Origin: Lithodes maja
Lineage: Eukaryota > Arthropoda > Malacostraca > Decapoda > Lithodidae
Direction of reading: 5' to 3'
NCBI GenBank assembly: GCA_037953745.1
Contig: JBAKBP010003175.1
Coordinates: 1 to 64,000 of the forward strand
Length of the DNA: 64,000 nt
In this document: in pieces, positions 18,785 through 29,900 of the stretch
Layout of the letters: the number at the start of each line of letters is the position of its first letter
Numbering within the stretch: the stretch's first letter is position 1
The notes under the pieces: model-generated
What the model was told of the DNA's origin: nothing
Seen by the model: the letters and a program-made list of their open reading frames with translations, nothing else
Databases searched by the model: none
Program-made: the position numbers and the translations under genes

Positions 18785-19581
18785 AACTGCTCGTAGCGTA
18801 CTTTGTTCTTCTATTCCTGCTGAAGATACGGTTCCCAAGGAACACTCCTCTCTCCGATGTACTACGAAGAAGGTATGGACAGCCGGCACTACAGAAATTT
18901 AGAAAATATGAAAGATCCTCCAAAAAACTAGCAAAACTGAGACTTGATTGGAAATTCTTAATATCATGTAAAACGTACAATGTATTCCCTAAGTTTTTGT
19001 CATTTAAACTGTACCGAAAAACTTTGTGTAATTCAGATCTGTATAAATCATGGCAGAAAAAGCTCTTGGATTTAGAAATTCAATCGAAAGTTAAACTTAT
19101 AGCTGAACAGGAGCAACACTTAATCAATTTAAATGCCTCTCTGTGTGAGTCAGTGTCTAGATTAGATTACTATTGTTTAAAAACTTATGTACGAAGAGAA
19201 AAGGAAAAACTAACCAAAACTGTGACCATTAATCATGAACGTAAATTACAAAAATTAGGAGCCACTTATGAGTTCAAGTCTTGCGATCCTAAAGATGTTA
19301 TATTCAACTTTTCTAATGTATGTTTGTCCTATAGAGAGAAATATCGGCTTTCTTTTGGATTAGAATTTGGCCTCCCGATATATAAACCTTCATTTTATAA
19401 ATATTTCTTAACGTTTGAAAGCCTCGCAAATAGACTTAAACATTGCAAAATCGCTAACGGATTCTCATTCAACAATGTCATTACTTCGATCCGCAATGTA
19501 GTTTGTAAAGAATTTTATGGATTTAAAAGTAATAAAGTGTTCTCTCCCATCTTTACGAAAGCTGATTTTAATGTTCTGAAC

Positions 19582-19587
<6 letters not shown>
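18781..19587 (+). pseudogene. PLE protein N-terminal region (right arm)
   Basis: An open frame of about 269 codons from the ATG that overlaps the ribozyme cleavage site. It ends at (TA)n where codons become Tyr-Ile repeats. It is nearly identical to the left-arm copy but extends eight residues further (Phe-Asn-Val-Leu-Asn-Lys-Leu). Basic, helical and without catalytic motifs. It is the region upstream of RT in the PLE polyprotein, and the RT that should follow is missing. Confidence 0.7.

Positions 19588-19588
<1 letters not shown>

Positions 19589-19647
<59 letters not shown>
19589..19647. repeat. (TA)n and T run at PLE/LINE junction
   Basis: About 21 TA dinucleotides followed by 16 or more T separate the truncated PLE from the RTE-like LINE. 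Confidence 0.93.
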
Positions 19648-19648
<1 letters not shown>

Positions 19649-21344
19649 GTGAAAGATAATAATGGGAGAATGCTAGCCGAGAAGCAAAAGAGAGTCGAAA
19701 GATGGAGGGAGTACTTCAATGAGTTGCTAAATGTAAGGAATGAAGAGCCAGCAAACATAGCTGGATATGGTATGGGAGGGAGAAGAAGAGAAGTAGTGAA
19801 GGAGGATGTGGGGATCAGGAGGTCAGAAGTGTGGGAAGCCATGAAAAGAGTGAAGTTGGGGAAAGCACCAGGAACAGATGGAGTGTGTGGGGAAATGTTG
19901 AGGTATGGTGGTGAGATAGTGATCGAATGGGTATGGAAAATGTGCAAACTAGCATGGGAGAAGGGGAGTGCACCCGATGACTGGAAAACTGGCATAATAG
20001 TCCCCCTATATAAGGGCAAAGGGGAAAGAGGAGTGTGTGGTAACCACCGAGGAATATGTATTCTAAGCGTAGTAGGGAAGGTATACAGTAGGGTAGTGAT
20101 TGAGAGAGTGAGAGTGAGAACGGAGATATGGATAGGCGACGAGCAGGGATGTTTTAGGAAGGGAAGAGGATGTGTAGATCAGATGTTTACCCTGAATTGT
20201 GTTGTGGAGAAATATCTGGAGAAGAAACAAAAGGTGTATGTTGCCTTTATGGACTTGGAGAAGGCCTATGACAGAGTGGATAGAGAAGGTTTGTGGAAAG
20301 TACTTCGAATATACGGAGTAGATGGCAAGTTTCTGAAAGCAGTGAAGAACATGTATGAGGGTGCAAAGGCAGCAGTACGTGTGGAGAGCGAGTTCTTTGA
20401 CCTGAATGTTGGTTTGAAATAGGGGTGTGTGATGTCCCCGTGGTTGTTTACTGTATATATGGATGGCGTTAAGAAGAAATACTATCAAGAGCAGTGGATG
20501 TTGGTGTATCGCTGAAAAGGGAGAGAATTGAGTGGAAGCTACCTATACTGCTGTTTGCGGATGATACAGTTCTGATGAGTGATAATGAATGGGAGTTGCA
20601 GGGTCTGGTAAATGAGTTTGGAACAGTGTGCGAAAAACGGAATTTGAAGGTAAATGCGGGGAAGAGCAAGGTTATGGTCTTTGAAAGGGGTGAAGTCAGA
20701 GAGTGTGAGGTGAAGCTGAACGGTCAGGCTATGGAGATCGTCAACTCTTTTAAGTATCTGGGCAGTGTGTTGAGTAAAGATGGGACTATGGATGAAGAAG
20801 TGCGGGAGAGGGTACAACAGGGGAAGAGGGTTGTAGGAACGCTGAAAGCAGTAACAAGAAATAGGGTGGTCAGTATGGAAGTGAAGAAGTCCTTGCATGA
20901 CAGTGTGGTAATCCCGACACTGACTTACGGAAGCGAAGCATGGACGTTGGTTGAGAGACTCAGACCAAGAGTGAGAGCAGTGGAAATTAATTAGCTAAGA
21001 AGTGCGTGCGGAGTTACATGGAGGGATAGACAGACTAATGAGGAAGTAAGAAGGAGGTGTGGTGTGGAGGTAGATGTGCTGGAAAGTGTGAAAAGGAACA
21101 ACTTAAGATGGTTCGGCCATATGGAACGTATAGAAAGCGAGAGAATGACTAAGAGGGTCTACGAGAGCGAGGTGGGGGGACAGAGAGGGAGAGGTAGACC
21201 GAAAGAGAGGTGGAAGGATGGAGTGAGGAAGTATATGAACGAAGGCGGTGCTGGTTGAGGGGAGGGGCGTCGACTGACCGGGAACAGAGGTGCATGGGGG
21301 CTGTTCGTTCGTGGCCACCCCTTTGTGGATCACGGCGTCAGGCA
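19648..21344 (+). mobile_element. RTE-like LINE, 5'-truncated
   Basis: RT and C-terminal region of a LINE, lacking the endonuclease. The 3' end runs into a (TA)n tract at 21345, which fits the short simple-repeat 3' tails of RTE-group elements. RT motifs are described under the coding remnant. Confidence 0.78.
19649..21258 (+). pseudogene. RTE-like reverse transcriptase, broken
   Basis: Recognisable parts in order are 'KLGKAPGTDGVCGEML' and 'YKGKGERGVCGNHRGI', 'AFMDLEKAYDRVDREG' near 20250, and the 'GCVMSPWLFTVYMDGV' box after a TAG stop at 20420-20422 in place of an expected Gln. The polymerase box FADDTVLMSD lies near 20556, and the C-terminal 'NLRWFGHMERI' and 'GQRGRGRPKERWKDGV' blocks near 21090-21220. 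A frameshift lies between 20460 and 20494 and a further TAG at 20992-20994. The C-terminal blocks are typical of RTE/BovB-type proteins. It is not functional as it stands. Confidence 0.82.
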
Positions 21345-21346
21345 AT

Positions 21347-21389
<43 letters not shown>

Positions 21390-21433
21390 CTGTATATATA
21401 TATATATATATAATATATATACATATATATATA
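21345..21433. repeat. (TA)n tract between RTE LINE and second PLE
   Basis: Interrupted TA repeats form both the LINE 3' tail and the 5' border of the next PLE fragment. Confidence 0.92.
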
Positions 21434-21467
21434 CCCTTCCTGTTTACCTTTTATATCATTCTTTCCT

Positions 21468-21506
21468 TACTTGATAATGCTGGTTGTCCAGTGAAACGCG
21501 TCGTAT
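21468..21506 (+). ncRNA. Degenerate hammerhead-like motif of second PLE
   Basis: TAC, then TTGATAA (two changes from CTGATGA), stem II GCTGG/CCAGT with loop TTGT, GAAAC, self-complementary ACGCGT, then GTC|GTA where GTA can pair with the first TAC. The folding pattern is that of minimal PLE hammerheads. The box 1 changes predict loss of activity. Confidence 0.5.
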
Positions 21507-21550
21507 ATCCTGTATCATCATGTACATTAATATAACCCTGTACCACCATG

Positions 21551-21928
21551 AATTTTGCTAATCTCATTCATCTACTTCCTGCCACCCAGCGAAAACTAAT
21601 CAGAGACCTGGAAACTTTGAATAATAACATTTCCAACGCAGAAATTGCCATTTCTTTCAACCTCGTATGTATTAAAGAAAATGTATTACCTGGCTTTACT
21701 AGCATAAAACTTCACGAGAATGCCAGACATCGCACCAGCACCCTCCAGTTTTGTGAAGAACTGGTGAAGGACGAAATAATTGAAAAACGAGAGCTCGCCA
21801 ACAACCTTCGTAAAGAACGAGATGCTCTTCTACGGATTTGGGAAGACGAAACCCCTCCAGACCACGTCAAAGCCGAAATCAATACAGCCCTCGAACAACT
21901 CCTTGAACAACACAGAAGACAAGCCGAA

Positions 21929-21931
<3 letters not shown>
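21551..21931 (+). pseudogene. PLE N-terminal frame (second family), truncated
   Basis: An open frame from ATG at 21551, 127 codons before it becomes Tyr-Ile repeats from (TA)n. Mostly helical and charged ('RDLETLNNNISNAEIAI', 'EELVKDEIIEKREL', 'NNLRKERDALLRIW'). No catalytic residues. Assigned to a PLE by context after the hammerhead-like motif and by similarity of layout to the PLE at 18733-19587. A host coiled-coil protein is a less likely alternative. Confidence 0.5.

Positions 21932-21966
<35 letters not shown>
21932..21966. repeat. (TA)n truncating the second PLE
   Basis: About 16 TA units directly follow the truncated frame. Confidence 0.93.
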
Positions 21967-21971
<5 letters not shown>

Positions 21972-22885
21972 CTGAGATGATGGGGTTGAAAGATGAGCCA
22001 AGACGTCCCCAGAACCTTCTCCCATAAGTCACATAGCCACCAACATCATCATGCCGCATTGCCTCCATACAATGCAGGAGGAAAGAGATAAATAAGTTCC
22101 CCAACACCAGAAGCAAGAAATAAATAAGTTACCCCAACACCAGCAGAAAGGTAAACAAAGCCCCACTACCTGTGTGGGTCAAAACGAGCCGCTCCTTCGC
22201 TCTAATCCCCTCCAACCGCAGCATCAAAAATGGCCGCTCCCCGCCAGAGGCGAGAATTCCCTACCCAAACCAGACCTGGACTAAGACGAGGCCATGTTTA
22301 TGCGATTAGGGCATCAACATCCTCAATTCTGACGTATTCATCCACAAGAAGATAACTACAGCTTCAACTACTACGGGAACCAACAACTACAATATCATTA
22401 TTCCCCCGCCCAATAAAGGCATTACATATAACATGCCAAATGCTTATGAACATCCAAAACTGTAAACCAATTATCATCCATACATCAGAGCTTCTTTACC
22501 CATGCCTCTAATATTAATAGCTAAAGAATATAATTACCTATGTAACCATAGTATGTATTGTAATTTTAAGAGCCTTAATAACTGCAACAATAATATAAAA
22601 CTAGAATTCAAATGCCTCTCATATTTAGAAACGCACTACCCAGACACCAAATTAAAAACGGAATATTACCTGCCCGAGCCAAGAATTAGGTAGGCAAAGA
22701 TGATTCCACCTTTGGGTACCTCTCCTCTTGGGGCAAACGTGCTTAATAGCTGGTAATCAACTCGGAATATACTTCCGTAGGGTTAGCCTAAATCCCCTTA
22801 AAATGTATCTACCAGTGGCTGTGTGGGTGAAGTGACCAAGAAGAAGTGGTGTAGGCGAAGTAGAAGTTACCATTCTAGTTATTGC
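21967..22885. other. Unassigned sequence
   Basis: No coding region I can support. A short imperfect direct repeat ('aaataagttccccaacacca' / 'aaataagttaccccaacacc') lies at about 22090-22150. The 63-codon frame at 22502 has no family features. Confidence 0.5.
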
Positions 22886-24141
22886 GTGTGAGGATGACGT
22901 TCCCCTGGTGTCAACAGGAATTGGACAACGGAATCAGTCGCCACGTGTGACCAGATCTCTCATGGGCTCCTACTTCTATACTTCAACCACATTAAGTGCC
23001 TCTTGTTCGATACTATATTTTGATGATTATTGCGAAGGTTATATAAGATATGTTAGTGTTCAATTTAACGTCATCTTAAGAGATTATTAATTCTCTCCTT
23101 CTAGCCATCGTCACTCGTGTTGAGAGAACAAAACAAATTCTATACGTGGGATTGATATATCTATAATTCTTGGGATATAGTTTCCCATGTTCCGTATAAG
23201 AGCTATACATATATTCGTTCGGGAAATATACATGCACACTATATGTAAATACCAGTGAACACAATATCAGATCTTATTCTATGTGTTGTTATTAGCTGGG
23301 TACGCGATTGCATGTATATTGTATAAGTGTTCACAGAGAGTGTTTATTTATCAGTCTCTTAATTAGACTATTGTAAAGATTATGCTTCCTGACTTCAAAC
23401 TCAGTTTAAGCCTTATTTGGAGTTGAATGTAAACTCCTGTCAATATCACGTTGCGTTAATTTCTCCACGGCGAGATTTTCAGCCCCACACACAGGCTAAT
23501 ATAATTTATTACTTACTCACTGAATTTATATTCATTATTGTAACTCTATGAGTTGATGTAGATTTATATCTTATCCTATGTTGAATTAACGTCAAGTTAT
23601 TCACTCCTCAACTGATATCCTAATTTACATATAACTTTGTCACTGTGTGTGTGTCTACGCAGTATTGTCTACTTACCTCGCTTCACTCGCTACCTCGCGT
23701 TTGCTATTCGCGTTTGATATTTACTTTCAGGATATCGGTTATTGTGATTTTAGACTAACCTCTCTGTGTTTATTTATACTATATTTAGATAGTTATCTTT
23801 TATGCTTCATTGATACTATTTTGCAATTGCATATTATTCATTTCCTGCCAGTATATTAATCAGGAACATTTATACTTACTGTATTATTATTATTAATTAC
23901 ATTGAGCTTATTTACTATAGATGAGACTCAATCTTATTGTTTTGCTTTGTACCCTAGCTAATAAAGAAATAAAACTTGTGTACCGAAACTGTGTATTCTG
24001 TGACATTGGTGGTGATTGATTGATATAAGGTTTATATATTAAAGTCAGCTGTGTTCCTGTTAAGTGTTATAGTTCTGAGCTTTCCTATAGTGGAAATAAC
24101 GAACTGGTATAAAGCGTGCTAAATTATAGCGTCGCATAACA
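22886..24141 (+). repeat. Candidate 5' LTR of Gypsy-H
   Basis: The segment ends ATAACA directly before a primer-binding-like TGGCGGCAGCGG, has a TATA-like 'gttatataag' at about 23038 and AATAAA-type signals near 23960-23975. The start TGTGAGGATGACG at 22886 is a guess from the TG rule. No matching 3' LTR is visible in the window, so the left boundary is unproven. Confidence 0.38.
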
Positions 24142-24222
24142 CTGGCGGCAGCGGTGTCTCAACACGGCATAGCGACATTGATTTGTAAATTTTCACAATC
24201 TGCCCCAATACCACAAATCATA

Positions 24223-24903
24223 ATGGCTGGTAAATCGCTTGAAATTATTTCTTTTAAGCAAGAAGATCACGATATCGCTACATATCTTGAACTTGTGAAA
24301 CCTGTCCTTGACATTGTATTTAAGGGCGATGATAATTCTAAAATTCATACTGTAGTAATGAAGTTAGGCAGGCATATGTCCCTCGTGTCGGGTTATGTGC
24401 ATGATACTCCACAATTGACCTGTGTTCAATTTGAAAACAATACCAAGGCAGCCATTAACCCTTCTCTCGGGAAGATAATAGCAAATCAACAGTTTCATAG
24501 TGTGAAGTTTACGGGAAGATTAGATCACACTATCAGCCAGTTGAATCAACTGGTAGTGACAGCATTCCCCACTGATACTGCTGTTAAAAGAAAAGAAAGT
24601 GTGTTCAATGCTCTGTTGAGAAAATTACCCACGTCAGTGTGAGATCACTTCGCAATTTCAGAACCCAAGGGTTATGACGAGGACATGCCAATAATTTGGC
24701 GTATCTTGGCCTTAAGGAAGACTCAGGAAAGTGATAAGATCGCCGTAATAAGCCGAGCTACTACTCAACCTAAACCTTCTGCAAATACTGCGTCTATCCG
24801 TCCAGTTGACAAAATGGAGGAATGGGCCAGAGTCCGACCCTCCGACTGGAAACCATGCAATTCCACATGTCCTCTAGTTTTTCTAAAGAAGTTATTTGGA
24901 GAA
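24223..24903 (+). pseudogene. Gypsy-H gag, N-terminal part
   Basis: ATG at 24223 (Met-Ala-Gly-Lys-Ser-Leu) follows the primer-binding-like site by 80 bp. The frame is open for 139 codons to TGA at 24640-24642, then continues in the same frame to 24903. There LTR-2 interrupts it, and the frame resumes at 38793 and ends at a TAG at 38880-38882. No zinc knuckle is recognisable. Assigned as gag from its position between the primer site and the protease, not from a domain match. Confidence 0.6.
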
Positions 24904-26689
24904 TGTGATGTTGACCACTCCGTTAGAACCGCATGGCTTGTCCTACAGTGACTCGCTAGGATCGCCAGGGCAGTGGATGGGGCTACAGTTTATGTATTAG
25001 AGTGTGCTTTATTTCATATGAAAGCTCGTGTCATGGGCAGTCCAGAAAGGCTATTTGTTTTCGCCCATGTCAAGGCTTTATATATTTAATTGTAAAGTAT
25101 ATGTTTTGTCATTAACTAGTAATGATAGGATCTGGGAGAGAGAGAGGGAGTAGAACAGAGTGAGAGGGGGCGTGCAGTGTTTTTTGTCCCGCTCGATGAC
25201 GTCACGGCTGGCTGCCTCGCGGGGGTTGGTGGAGAGGGGTCCTTACCATGCTGAGCTCCCTTGCTAGTGGCTGGACGACTTGCAACCGCTAGTTTCCCGC
25301 GCGGCTCGAGCTAGTGCGAGTATATATACTGGTTCCTCGCCACTCTCTCCCTCAGATCTGGTTTCTAGAACGCATCCATCTTTATCCCTTGCAACCTGTC
25401 CCCGCTCTTACCTGAGAATCTTTTCCTCTGCCTATCTCTCTCATTTTCCATATCTTTCACCACCTTTATTAACATTATATCCCCTCTGGTTAACTCTGCA
25501 AAATCAGCTTCATGCTGGCCAGTTGTATTGTGTGTTAAGGTCTGATATAACCTGTGTATGTTAGTTGTTAAGATAAGTGGATCACGAAGCATTGGTTGGC
25601 TTTCTTATTGCTGCTTCCTATAATTATTAGTGTTCTGCTGGATTAGATAATGCTAGACTGGGAGTCTGATATAATAGGTATTGTTTCCTATGAGTGCTGG
25701 CTTTAGTTAAAAGCGGCACGACATACCTGAGAACTGGAGTTGATTGAGTAAATCCTAGTCTGTGTGCCATTGAGAGTAGAGCATGCACGAATGAGGGCTT
25801 TTTGCCTATACCATTCTGCACTGTTCTAGTCTCGATTGTTTGTCTTTGAGGTACGCCAGGAGAACGCTTAATACTTCGGTATTAAGGTTTCTCAAGAGAG
25901 CTACCCTTCATTATAACGTAATATTTGACACACAGACTTGAGATTTGCACTAGGCTATGCAGCATGCCATGCGCACCAGTATCTCGTATCATTGACTCTA
26001 GCTAGACTTTGTCAATCATAGTAGACATTAAGTATATTAACCTAATTACTCTTTTTTATGCATACCCATTTATGATTACACAAGCATTTCGCAGCCTAGT
26101 TTGATGTATTGAGACACAAACGACTTAGGCTCTTTTTGTTGACAGGAATACTGTATTGTGGCGATTATTATTAGTGTTGTAGTGTTTAGGATATTCTTGG
26201 CTCCGACGGCATTATATATTCTGCCTTTTTGTGTGCACAGCCTGCACGAGCATTGTTCCACTGCCTGCCTTTTTGGGTTCCATTTCCGATACGAGCATCT
26301 TTACAGCATCTAACATTTAAAGAAGATTCCTTGTTAGTGTTGAAGGACTTTAGTGCACTTTCTTTCATGCAGGAGTGCCTGACATTTATTGATTAAAGTA
26401 ACGTAAGCTGTAACTTCTCTTACCACCTTACTTTGCATACCATAACCAAGCACCTTCGGTTATAGGTAATAATAGGCTGTTTTCACCTAACATTAAGCCT
26501 AGAGTAGACGCACATTTATTGAGAGTTTGATAGCCTATTATTGCATATAGAACTCTGTAGAGTATTTGTGTTCTTTGTTCACTGGGAATATACTTCAGAG
26601 GTTGGAGCTAGCGCTTTCCGTTGTAACATTTATGCCATTACTAGTCCAATGAATAAGAGCCCTGATATATTTGAACCCCAGTCGTAACA
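24904..26689 (+). repeat. LTR-2 first LTR (1786 bp)
   Basis: Starts TGTGATG (others TGTGACG) and ends GTAACA. It differs from the second LTR only in its first 700 bp or so, including lack of a 4-bp 'aggt' present near 31587. TGACGTCA at 25197-25204 precedes a TATA-like 'tatatatac' at about 25321. Confidence 0.96.
25197..25329 (+). promoter_or_regulatory. LTR-2 promoter region: CRE palindrome and TATA-like box
   Basis: TGACGTCA (25197-25204) and 'gagtatatatactgg' (about 25318-25332) mirror the CRE plus TATA layout of LTR-1. Equivalent sites are in the other LTRs (for example 31243-31250). Function inferred. Confidence 0.55.
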
Positions 26690-26909
26690 AATGGCGACCT
26701 TACCCAGGATTTGGTGAACCTACATTTATTAGCAGGGAACAGTTGTTGTTTTGGAGAATATTTTGCGGGGATCAGCAAGAATATTTTTTTTTTTTTGCAA
26801 CATAGTATAGCCCTTGAGTATTTCCGAGAATTTTTGTGTGTATATCGAGGTATAAGAGTTTGGGGTGCTTCTTTTCTGAATATTGTGGTGGGAAATTTTT
26901 GTGAGCATC

Positions 26910-29900
26910 ATGTCTTATACCGGATCAGAGGAGAATGGAGACACAGTACGTAATGTCGAAACTGAGGAACAGCAGTATGATGATATGGTTAATCAGGTGA
27001 ACTGTGAGGAGGATGCTAGGATATTTTTGCAATGGCCTGTTACTGCCGAGCGGTTGGAGGGTATGGAGCGGTACGGTCTTCAATGCCTGGCCACAGCTAT
27101 CGGTCATGCGGTTACTAGCAGCATGACCAGGGATAACTTGATAACGTGTGTACTGGGCAGGGTGACTGGTGAGCGAGATGGGTTGAGTGCTCAGAGCCCT
27201 TCGGCCATGCTTCCCCTACACTCGACTCCCAGCCATCCCAGTAGTTTGCCGACCCCGGGTACGCTTCCGCAGTTGGGTGGTGGCTGGCAGGGTGGGTTGC
27301 CCCTGGGGGGACCACCGGTAATTTCAAACATTGTAGCACCTTCACCTCCTTCAGGGTTATCTCCAGAATTATTGCTTCAGCTTGAATTAGCTAAGATCGA
27401 AGAGAGAAAATGTCAGCTTCAACAGCAACAAAGGGCATGTGAGCTTCAGCAGCAACAAAGGGCATGTGAGCTCCAGCAGCAAATAGAATTAGCCAAGATA
27501 GAAGAGAGAAAAACTATCAGTCATGAGCACATAGAGCTAGCAAAAATCCAAGCTGAGTCGACTAGGTACTGTGCCGACATGGATGTAGAGAAGTCGCGAG
27601 TAGAGGCAACGGGACAGCGACTTGGGGCTGGTAACCGTGTTCATGAGCAATCTCTCTCGCACTTATTGAAATTGGTTCCGGTGTTTGATGAGAGTGGTGT
27701 AACAGAATTTTTCACACGCTTTGAGAAGAAGTGCCAGGAACACCAGTGGCCAGAGAATAAATGGGCAGCACTTGTATCCTCTAGATTAATAGGCAAGGGT
27801 CTTAAAGCCTACGATGCGTTACCTTTGGAGTTATGTATTGTGTACGAGGATCTCAAGGAGGCTGTCCTGAGGGCTTACGAATTGCAACCAGAAACGTACC
27901 GTTTGAAGTTCCAGGGTGTAACTAAGGGAAGAGATAGCACCTTTTTGGAACACGCCCGGGACTTGTCCGATGCTATGGGGAACTGGCTCCGATCGGAGAA
28001 GGTCACAACATTTTATGAAATTAAGCAGTTAATGATGTTGGAGCAGTTCTTTAAGAGCACGGGCGGTGATCTAACTTTGAACTTGAAGGAGAAAAACCCA
28101 AGAACTCTAGTCGAAGCAGCAGAAATGGCTGATCGACGGCTGTCGTTGATTCGGGGTTGCGGGTCCTCACAGAAGTACGATGTAAGTGCTAAGGACCGTT
28201 ATCCTCCCCCTCCCCGTAACAATGACACATTTAAACAGAAGAGCCATGAAACTAAAACTGAATCCAAACCTTACACCACACCGTATGTGAAAAGTCAGGG
28301 GCCTTTTACATCACAGTATAAGCCGAAGCCGAAATTTATGTGTTTTAGTTGCCACCAGGAGGGTCATAAGGCAAATGAGTGCCCTAGTCGACCTCCTCCG
28401 GCAGCCGTGTCTTTTGCTCACGGCATTGGAGTGTTCAAGAGGACATCGGAGTTTGTTAGAGGCATTTCTTCCGAGGTAAATACACTGCCAGTGCAGAAGG
28501 ATCCGGAAGGCTTATTCCCTGTCCGTGATGCCTTTAGTGACCACAGGGGACTCGGTTGTGTGGAGTGGGGGGGTAGAAGACATGAGGTGAGAATTTTGCG
28601 TGACACTGGGGCATCGCAAACACTGTTGAGAAATTTCACTGGTAAACCTGTCAATACGGCGCGGGTGGTTGTGGTTCAGGGAGTTAATGCAACAAGGTCA
28701 TACCCGCTTGTGAGAATGAAGGTGGAAGTTGATGGTGTGACTCGTGACCTGGATGTGGGAATTGTGGAGAAGTTGCCTGTTGGGGGCGTCGACCTCCTTC
28801 TCGGCAACGACTTTGCGGGACCTACTTCTGAGGCTCCACCCTTGGTCGTTGCCGAGAACCTGGCCGACGTGAGTAAGGAGGAGCAGGAGTGGGTTGAGAA
28901 GTGTCCGGGACAGCCTATGGCGTGTGTTGTCACCGGAGATTCTGCATCCAGGGAGTCACATTCTGGTCAACAATCTTTAGATCAGCGGAGGAAGGGTACC
29001 GAGAAGGGGTTGAAAGTTGATGCGGTTGAGAGTTTAGTATCAGCGGACATTCTCGGGGACTCAGTATTAGGACCAAATATCGAGTCTGAAGAAGACCCAG
29101 TAACTGTTGTGGAAAAGGCAGAGGATGGGCTTAAAAAGACGATGAGACAGCAACGGTACGCAGAGAGAGAGCAACGGGAGGCCAAACTTAATGTAGGAGG
29201 GGGGCATGAGTTGTTTCGCAAACACTTGGATAGGCTTGCTCCTTCGGACATTCGTAAGTTGAAATTGGAAGACCCGGAGGTTCTTGAATGTGGTACCGGT
29301 GCTGTCGAGTTGAAGGAGGACAGTGTTGCACAGTCGAGAGATGTAGCAACGAGGTACTCTGACGCGTACCCTATGAGAAATGGGTCAGCGAGGACGGTGG
29401 TCCGAGGCTTGCTAGTGTGTTTTTCCCGGTATGGTTACCCGCAGGAGATTCATGTTGTTTTGTTTACTGCACGGGAGGTACCTGGGGAATGTTTGGGATT
29501 CAGCCCTAATGAGCTCGTCTTTGGACACCGTGTCAGAGGGCCTCTCCATATGGTTGAAGAAGTATGGGAGGGCGCAGAAAAACCTTGTTCTATGCTCAAG
29601 TGTGTCCTCAACAGTCGAGAATGGATGTTGCGCAGTCTGGAGTGGGCTGGCCGTAATTTGACTAGCTCTCAGGCCCTCATGAAGGACAGGTACGACCTCA
29701 AGGTTGAACTCAGGGAGTTTCACGTGGGTCAGGAGGTGTTGACTCTACTGCCCCTTGTAGATCACCCCTTATCCGCGAAGTACACTGGTCCTTATAGGGT
29801 GGTGGAGGAGCTATCGGACCTGGTTTACTTGGTAGCCACTCCAGACAGACGGAAGCGCAATCAGTTATGTCATGTTAATCCCATGAAGGAGTATGAGAGG

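Larger units (their letters stand above)
18689..19588 (+). mobile_element. Penelope-like element, right part 2
   Basis: The PLE 3' UTR resumes after LTR-1 with the duplicated CTTT. The hammerhead-like motif and the N-terminal frame of the next tandem PLE copy follow, truncated at a (TA)n tract. It mirrors 7187-8100. Confidence 0.9.
21434..21931 (+). mobile_element. Second Penelope-like element, 5' fragment
   Basis: A degenerate hammerhead-like motif followed 45 bp later by a PLE-type N-terminal frame, abruptly cut by (TA)n at 21932. The arrangement copies the first PLE (ribozyme, then frame, then TA tract) but the sequence is a different family. It may be the same family as the RT at 63381-64000, though no overlapping region allows a direct test. 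Confidence 0.6.

Noticed and set aside
21210..21413. Tyr-Ile rich frames at (TA)n tracts, also at 19585-20019 and 63183-63443
   Set aside because: Microsatellite translations.
22886..24141. Confident 5' LTR for Gypsy-H
   Set aside because: No second LTR copy is found near 53500-54170, so I report it only as a candidate.
24685..24951. Separate small gene after the gag stop
   Set aside because: Same frame as Gypsy-H gag after a stop, and its last part runs into the LTR-2 LTR.
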